Below, in pieces: positions 6,341-10,615 of a stretch of 10,615 bases of DNA (position 1 is the first letter of the stretch; each line of letters opens with the position of its first letter). Source of the stretch: Clostridia bacterium (GTDB lineage: Bacteria > Bacillota > Clostridia > TANB77 > UBA1234); the NCBI GenBank assembly GCA_900753135.1, contig CAADXZ010000084.1:1-10615 (forward strand), written 5' to 3'. Both the position numbers and the translations under genes were made by a program. Under the pieces are notes generated by a model, which made no database searches, had not been told where the DNA came from, and worked only from the letters and a program-made list of their open reading frames with translations.

Positions 6341-8902
6341 TTAAAGTTTCATTTTCAACTTCATAAGAGTGTTAAGTGCTTCTATTGGAGTCAATTCATT
6401 TATATTAATTTTATCTATTTCACTTGCTATTTCACCAATTTTATAATTAAACAAATCAAACTGATTTTGCATTGCATATGCTTTTTTGGGCTCTTTTTCA
6501 CTCTTGTTTGAGAAATTATTTTCTTTTAAAGTCTTTAATATTTCATTTGCACGAACTGTAACATTATTTGGTATTCCAGCAAGTTTTGCAACATGAACAC
6601 CATAACTCTCATCTGCTCCACCACGAATTATCTTTCTTAAGAAGATTACATCTTCTCCTTTTTCTTTTACTGCTATACAGTAATTCTTTACACCGTCGAT
6701 TTTATCTTCAAGTTCTGTAAGCTCATGATAATGTGTAGCAAATAATGTTCTTGCACCAATTTTCTTAGCAATATGTTCTACTACTGCCCACGCAATTGAA
6801 AGGCCATCAAATGTTGAGGTTCCTCTTCCTATTTCATCAAGTATTAACAAACTTCTTTTAGTAGCATTTGAAATAATATTTGCTACTTCGTTCATTTCAA
6901 CCATAAATGTTGATTGTCCTGATGCCAAGTCATCTGATGCCCCAACTCTTGTAAATATTCTATCTGTTATTCCTATTTTTGCATAATCTGCTGGCACAAA
7001 ACTTCCTATTTGAGCCATAAGTGTAATTAATGCAACTTGTCTCATATAAGTAGATTTTCCTGCCATGTTTGGTCCAGTTATAATATTTACTCTATCTTCA
7101 CCTTCATTTAACAAAGTATCATTAGGAACAAAAGAACCACTTGGAATAAGTCTTTCTACAACAGGATGTCTACCTTCTTTTATTTCTATTACATCTTCTT
7201 CATTTACTTCAGGTTTTACATAGTTATATTTGTCTGCCACTTCAGCAAGTGAATTCAATGTATCAACTGTGGCTACCACATTGCTACTTTTTTGTAATCT
7301 AACTATATGATTAGAAATTTCATCTCTAATCTTTGTAAATATCTCATATTCTAAATTAACAACTTTATCTTGTGCCCCTAGTATCGTGCTTTCAATTTCT
7401 TTTAATTCATCTGTTATATATCTTTCACCAGTTGTTAACGTTTGCTTTCTTATAAATCTGTCTGGCACTTGATTTACAAAAGATTTAGATACCTCAATGT
7501 AATATCCAAATACTTTGTTAAATCCAACTTTTAAGTTTTTAATTCCTGTTGCTTCTCTTTCTCTAGCTTCTAATGCAATTACCCAATTCTTCCCTTCAGT
7601 TGAAGCTGTTCTAAGTTTTTTTACCTCTTCATCATAGTCTATTTTTATTATTCCGCCTTCCTTAACACTAACGGGCGGATCGTCTACAATTGCATCATCA
7701 ATTAGTTTTGCAACATCTTCAAGTGTATCCAATTCTTCATATAAATTCTTTAATAATTCGGATTTAAAATCAGCCAATATATTTTTCAAATCTGGTAATT
7801 GTTGAAGAGAATTTTTCAAAGCAACCATGTCTTTAGCATTAACTGTTCCGTAAGAAATTTTTCCAGTTAATCTTTCGATGTCATAAACTCTATCTAGTAC
7901 CTCAGTAATATTTCCTCTTCTCATTGCAGAACCTTTTAGTTCTTCAACACTTCCAAGTCTTCCTTCAATTTCTTTCACATCCATAAGAGGCTTTTCCAAC
8001 CATCTTCTAAGAAGTCTTCCTCCCATAGATGTTGATGTTTTGTCCAATACCCATAGTAAGCTTCCTTTTTTGTTTCTATCTCTTATAGTTTCTGTTATCT
8101 CTAAATTTCTTCTTGCTATCATATCTAAAGCCATGTACTTTTCAGCACTATAATACTCAATGTTTGATATATGTTTCATATCTACTTTTTGAGTTTCTCT
8201 TATGTAGGTTAAAAGTAATTTGGTTGCCTCTTTAGCAAAAGGCTTTTTTTCTAATTTATCAAAGCCATGTATATCTATATTTTCGATTTCGTCAATTGAT
8301 GTAGTTATATATGTTTTAAATTTTTCTTGTATAGTATTAATTTCAGCGGTACTTGCAAACATTTCTGGATTAACTACTATTTCAGCAGGCGTAAATCTAA
8401 CCAACTCATTCATCAATTTAGCAAAGTTATTACCCTCAACAATTTCTGTAGTGCAAAACTCACCAGTAGAAACATCTGAATACGCCAATCCGTAATGTAT
8501 ACCAACTTTATATATTGATGCAATATAGTTATTCTTTTTTTCTTCTAATATGTTTGATTCTATAACTGTTCCTGGTGTTATTACTCTTATTACATCTCTT
8601 TTTACCAAACCTTTTGCAAGAGCTGGATCTTCCATTTGTTCACATATGGCTACCTTATGACCATTTGTAATTAATTTACTAAGATAATTTTGAATACTAT
8701 GATATGGTATTCCGCACATTGGTGCTCTTTCTTTCAAACCACAATCTTTACCTGTTAAGGTGATTTCAAGTTCTTTTGATGCTGTTATAGCATCATCAAA
8801 AAACATCTCATAAAAATCACCCAATCTATATAAAAGAATACAGTCTTTATACTGTTCTTTAGTTTCAACATACTGTTGCATCATAGGTGTCAAACCTTCC
8901 AT
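6341..8902 (-). CDS. mutS: DNA mismatch repair protein MutS
   Basis: MutS dimers detect mispaired bases and recruit MutL. In numbering from the ATG chosen here (853 residues), GDFYEMF with the mismatch-reading Phe30-Tyr-Glu32 is near the N-terminus. The ATPase holds Walker A GPNMAGKS (610-617), DDLASGQSTF (657-666), the Walker B region LLILDEIGRGTS (685-696, with Asp689-Glu690) and ATHYHEL (722-728). QFDLF (814-818) is a near-canonical sliding-clamp binding motif, and the C-terminus has the LTPIEALNTLMKLK type helix of MutS1 proteins. A GTG start three codons upstream (8911-8909) is possible, but the ribosome binding site nearly touches it; the ATG gives normal spacing and the common beginning up to TPMMQQY. 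It is the first gene of the operon and appears intact. Confidence 0.98.
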   Translation of the reverse strand: MEGLTPMMQQYVETKEQYKDCILLYRLGDFYEMFFDDAITASKELEITLTGKDCGLKERAPMCGIPYHSIQNYLSKLITNGHKVAICEQMEDPALAKGLVKRDVIRVITPGTVIESNILEEKKNNYIASIYKVGIHYGLAYSDVSTGEFCTTEIVEGNNFAKLMNELVRFTPAEIVVNPEMFASTAEINTIQEKFKTYITTSIDEIENIDIHGFDKLEKKPFAKEATKLLLTYIRETQKVDMKHISNIEYYSAEKYMALDMIARRNLEITETIRDRNKKGSLLWVLDKTSTSMGGRLLRRWLEKPLMDVKEIEGRLGSVEELKGSAMRRGNITEVLDRVYDIERLTGKISYGTVNAKDMVALKNSLQQLPDLKNILADFKSELLKNLYEELDTLEDVAKLIDDAIVDDPPVSVKEGGIIKIDYDEEVKKLRTASTEGKNWVIALEAREREATGIKNLKVGFNKVFGYYIEVSKSFVNQVPDRFIRKQTLTTGERYITDELKEIESTILGAQDKVVNLEYEIFTKIRDEISNHIVRLQKSSNVVATVDTLNSLAEVADKYNYVKPEVNEEDVIEIKEGRHPVVERLIPSGSFVPNDTLLNEGEDRVNIITGPNMAGKSTYMRQVALITLMAQIGSFVPADYAKIGITDRIFTRVGASDDLASGQSTFMVEMNEVANIISNATKRSLLILDEIGRGTSTFDGLSIAWAVVEHIAKKIGARTLFATHYHELTELEDKIDGVKNYCIAVKEKGEDVIFLRKIIRGGADESYGVHVAKLAGIPNNVTVRANEILKTLKENNFSNKSEKEPKKAYAMQNQFDLFNYKIGEIASEIDKININELTPIEALNTLMKLKMKL

Positions 8903-8910
8903 TTTCTTCA

Positions 8911-8917
8911 CTTCCTT
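8911..8917 (-). promoter_or_regulatory. Ribosome binding site favouring the ATG start of mutS
   Basis: AAGGAAG on the minus strand is 8 bases before ATG at 8902-8900. Its last base overlaps the alternative GTG (8911-8909), which therefore cannot use this site well. Confidence 0.65.
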
Positions 8918-8926
8918 TGCCTTTTG

Positions 8927-8955
8927 ATTTTATCATTTGAGGTGCTTTTTTGCAA
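8927..8955 (-). promoter_or_regulatory. Extended -10 promoter of the mutS operon
   Basis: Minus-strand -35 TTGCAA (8955-8950) and -10 TAAAAT (8932-8927) are 17 bases apart. A TG one base before the -10 (TGATAAAAT) makes an extended -10. The predicted start near 8920 leaves a leader of only about 18 bases before the mutS ATG. All five genes to 1197 probably depend on it, since no internal promoter was noticed. Confidence 0.6.
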
Positions 8956-8996
8956 GTGTGCAAATCAATTATTAAGCATACTAAAACAAAATATTA

Positions 8997-9045
8997 GAAT
9001 GAAAATCTTCGGTTTTTATTGGGTGCTTTCCTATTGTATAAAAAA
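8997..9045. repeat. Shortened copy of the dispersed hairpin repeat
   Basis: The left part (8999-9011) is identical over 13 bases to 10539-10551 and forms a similar hairpin with two G-U pairs when read on the plus strand. The right part (9026-9045) matches 74-93 at 19 of 20 bases and abuts the terminator of the unknown gene, just as 74-93 abuts the divIVA terminator. The middle of the element, seen at the two window ends, is missing here. It lies between that terminator and the mutS promoter. Confidence 0.6.
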
Positions 9046-9064
9046 AAGACGGCTTTAACCGTCT
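9040..9064 (-). terminator. Intrinsic terminator of the 428-residue protein gene
   Basis: Minus-strand AGACGG (9064-9059) pairs with CCGTCT (9052-9047) around a 6-base loop, followed by eight T (complement of 9040-9047). It begins 8 bases after the TAA stop at 9073, so the unknown gene is separated from the mutS operon. Confidence 0.88.
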
Positions 9065-9072
9065 CTTTTATC

Positions 9073-10359
9073 TTATTTTTCTTCATCTTTTCTGTTTGTA
9101 TGTTTTATTTTAGTTGAAACTTCAACTTTCTCATTTGTTACATTTTCCGTTTTAGGCATTATATCTTTGTACTTAATTGTAAAAGGTTTTTCAGCCTCTT
9201 TTACACGACATTCTATTGTTGTAGCTTTATTTATTCCCCAGTTAGTTTTAAACGTTTCAGCTATCTGTGGAACAATCGCTTCAGCTTCATTTCTAGTTTT
9301 ATCCTTAAAAGTTAAGTTTATCAAATTTCCTCTAAGTTCAACCTTTGCAAGTAGGTCCGATGTGCTTGGAGAATCAACAGAAGCATTTAATTTTCCATCT
9401 TTATCTTTAGTCAAACTTAAACATTTATTTCCTGTTGCATGTAGTATTTTATCATCATACATTGCATATGTGCCTCTGCCAGAACCACCATAATTTCCGT
9501 CTTTGTCTGGATAATTTGCAATTGCAGTACTAATATTATGAATCTTTCCAATTGAAAAAGTGATATTATCTGTTTCTTCAATTCTAGCTTTTGGTTCACC
9601 AGCTGCATAAAGAATAATATCTTTTTCAGTTTCCTTTGGACCCACATACTCATGTAATTCATCTGTTTCTGGATTTAACTCATTAGAAAGTATGTATGTT
9701 TTTTCTGTTTCATTTATTTGCAAATGAGTACCAAAAGGCTTTAGTTTTTCATTTAACTTTTCTTCTTTTCTTTGTTTGTCAACAGTGTATATTATTTTAC
9801 TTTTAACTATTTCTTTTTTCAAACTTTCTGGTGCCAAAGGATTTAATTTTATTGCACCTATCTCAAATCTCTTCTTCATTTCACTTTCATCAAGTAAACG
9901 CTCAATGGTTTTTCTTAAAACAGTTTCATTATTTTCATAATATGTTATTTCTTTTATCTTTGGCTCATTAGCTCTATCTTCATAATCTTCAATACTTGGA
10001 TAAAAGTTTCTTATTTGTTCAAATACAACACCATCACTATTCTTCTTTTTTTCTATAACCTCGATAGAATTAAAAGCCTCTGTTTTAGCACTCGTACTAA
10101 TTTTTCTGATAGTTTTTTCTATGTTAGTGTTATTAGCTCCATTTTCAAATATTTGCTCTTGTGTTATAAGTCTTCCCATAGGATCTATATAGCTCACTAC
10201 ATTTCCCTTTATTTTAGGATTATTTTTAGTTCCATATCTAAAACCAGCAATTGTATCTTTTATAAATCTCATAAATCTTGAACCTTCATACAAAGATAAA
10301 GATTCAGATGATTCTAAAGTTTTATCATAATCACCTATTGGCATATATGCGTTACTCAA
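9073..10359 (-). CDS. Hypothetical protein, 428 residues, family not recognised
   Basis: I do not recognise this protein. It is a charged, soluble-looking protein with no signal peptide or membrane helix and only two Cys (313 and 384). Residues 1-50 are aromatic- and Ser-rich (GSRFMRFIKDTIAGFRYG at 26-43). A Lys/Glu-rich, probably helical region spans about 75-205. A possible beta-rich part spans about 210-385, including a Gly-rich turn (NYGGSGRGTYAMYDDK, 289-304). The last 40 residues are a Lys/Thr/Glu-rich tail. It shows no nucleotide-binding loop or clear catalytic motif. The start is TTG, with GGAGGG 7 bases upstream; the ATG five codons later would be 22 bases away. With its own strong promoter and terminator it is a single-gene unit. 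It is probably a real gene, because the long frame has a good start site and ends just before the terminator. Confidence 0.85.
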   Translation of the reverse strand: MSNAYMPIGDYDKTLESSESLSLYEGSRFMRFIKDTIAGFRYGTKNNPKIKGNVVSYIDPMGRLITQEQIFENGANNTNIEKTIRKISTSAKTEAFNSIEVIEKKKNSDGVVFEQIRNFYPSIEDYEDRANEPKIKEITYYENNETVLRKTIERLLDESEMKKRFEIGAIKLNPLAPESLKKEIVKSKIIYTVDKQRKEEKLNEKLKPFGTHLQINETEKTYILSNELNPETDELHEYVGPKETEKDIILYAAGEPKARIEETDNITFSIGKIHNISTAIANYPDKDGNYGGSGRGTYAMYDDKILHATGNKCLSLTKDKDGKLNASVDSPSTSDLLAKVELRGNLINLTFKDKTRNEAEAIVPQIAETFKTNWGINKATTIECRVKEAEKPFTIKYKDIMPKTENVTNEKVEVSTKIKHTNRKDEEK

Positions 10360-10366
10360 AGTTTAT

Positions 10367-10372
10367 CCCTCC
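10367..10372 (-). promoter_or_regulatory. Ribosome binding site that decides the TTG start
   Basis: GGAGGG on the minus strand stands 7 bases before TTG at 10359-10357. The first in-frame ATG (10344-10342) would be 22 bases away, so the TTG is preferred. Confidence 0.75.
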
Positions 10373-10402
10373 GAATTCTTTTGTATTTTTTCACATACAT
10401 AA

Positions 10403-10431
10403 ATTGTATAGTTTTTGAGATAAAGTGTCAA
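10403..10431 (-). promoter_or_regulatory. Near-consensus promoter of the 428-residue protein gene
   Basis: Minus-strand -35 TTGACA (10431-10426) and -10 TACAAT (10408-10403) are 17 bases apart, one base short of the sigma-A consensus. Transcription should start near 10396, giving a leader of about 37 bases. The promoter suggests solid constitutive expression of the unknown protein. Confidence 0.8.
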
Positions 10432-10533
10432 GGAGATGTGAATTTTTGCAGCAGATTTTCTTTTTTCGCTCATCAAAAATTTCAGAAATTCAAAAGAATA
10501 AAATTTGAAACTATTCCGCCTTTACTACAACAA

Positions 10534-10615
10534 GAAAGATGAAAATCTTCGATTTTCATTCTTTCGTCCCTCGAGAGTTTTCGACCGAAAGGAAGAAAAT
10601 CTCTCGCATAAATTA
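10534..10615. repeat. Hairpin-rich dispersed repeat, part at right window end
   Basis: Two hairpins follow each other. The first pairs 10534-10547 with 10551-10565: 14 base pairs, one bulged T and a 3-base loop. The second pairs cgagagttttc (10572-10582) with gaaaatctctcg (10595-10606), with one bulge, and is capped by ccgaaagg, a GNRA-type GAAA loop. Positions 10599-10615 are identical to 1-17. The first hairpin recurs in altered form at 8997-9020. The stretch 10432-10533 before it holds no gene and only a weak 6-base-pair AT-rich hairpin (10489-10494 with 10504-10509). Confidence 0.6.

Noticed and set aside
8903..8911. GTG at 8911-8909 as the mutS start
   Set aside because: The only ribosome binding site overlaps or nearly touches this GTG, while it is well spaced for the ATG at 8902, which also gives the usual MutS N-terminus.
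8876..9058. Plus-strand 60-codon frame across the mutS promoter region
   Set aside because: It overlaps the mutS start, the promoter and the repeat, and its product shows no family features.
9417..9662. A second minus-strand frame of 81 codons inside the unknown gene, which might suggest a frameshift
   Set aside because: The main frame continues uninterrupted through this stretch with consistent composition, so the short frame is a shadow rather than the result of a broken gene.
1..10615. The window as a complete circular plasmid, because its ends match
   Set aside because: The content is core chromosomal genes with no replication or partition gene, and the matching bases lie within a repeat that has another copy inside the window.

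Overview
The window comes from a low-GC Gram-positive bacterium, most likely an uncultured member of the Clostridia. The evidence is the strongly AT-rich base composition, SepF and DivIVA side by side, a MutL with the endonuclease motif (so no MutH-type system), AGGAGG-type ribosome binding sites with GTG and TTG starts, and sigma-A-like promoters. All eight genes lie on the minus strand, so transcription runs from high to low coordinates. The forward-strand open frames look like shadows of these genes.

Layout in transcription order. (1) 10359-9073: a 428-residue protein of unknown function, transcribed alone between a near-consensus promoter (10403-10431) and a clear intrinsic terminator (9040-9064). 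(2) 8902-1197: a tightly packed operon from a promoter at 8927-8955. It holds mutS, a metal-dependent TIM-barrel protein resembling endonuclease IV and DUF692/MNIO enzymes, mutL, miaA, and a membrane-anchored HlyD-like protein. Gaps are 3 to 38 bases. The ribosome binding site of miaA lies inside the last codons of mutL, and that of the HlyD-like gene overlaps the miaA stop. (3) 1066-114: sepF and divIVA with their own promoter (1114-1142) and a terminator that overlaps the divIVA stop codon.

Functionally, MutS and MutL form the mismatch repair pair, and both carry recognisable sliding-clamp binding motifs. MiaA prenylates tRNA at A37 and is often found beside mutL. SepF and DivIVA belong to the division and wall-growth machinery. 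The TIM-barrel enzyme between mutS and mutL is the most interesting catalytic gene: it retains almost the whole metal-ligand pattern of the endonuclease IV fold.

The non-coding DNA holds a small dispersed repeat family. Parts of one or two copies lie at the two window ends, which share 17 identical bases, and a shortened copy lies upstream of mutS. The copies form hairpins, and one conserved 20-base end abuts a gene terminator in two places. No tRNA, rRNA, CRISPR array, IS transposase or phage gene was seen, and no gene-free stretch exceeds 300 bases.
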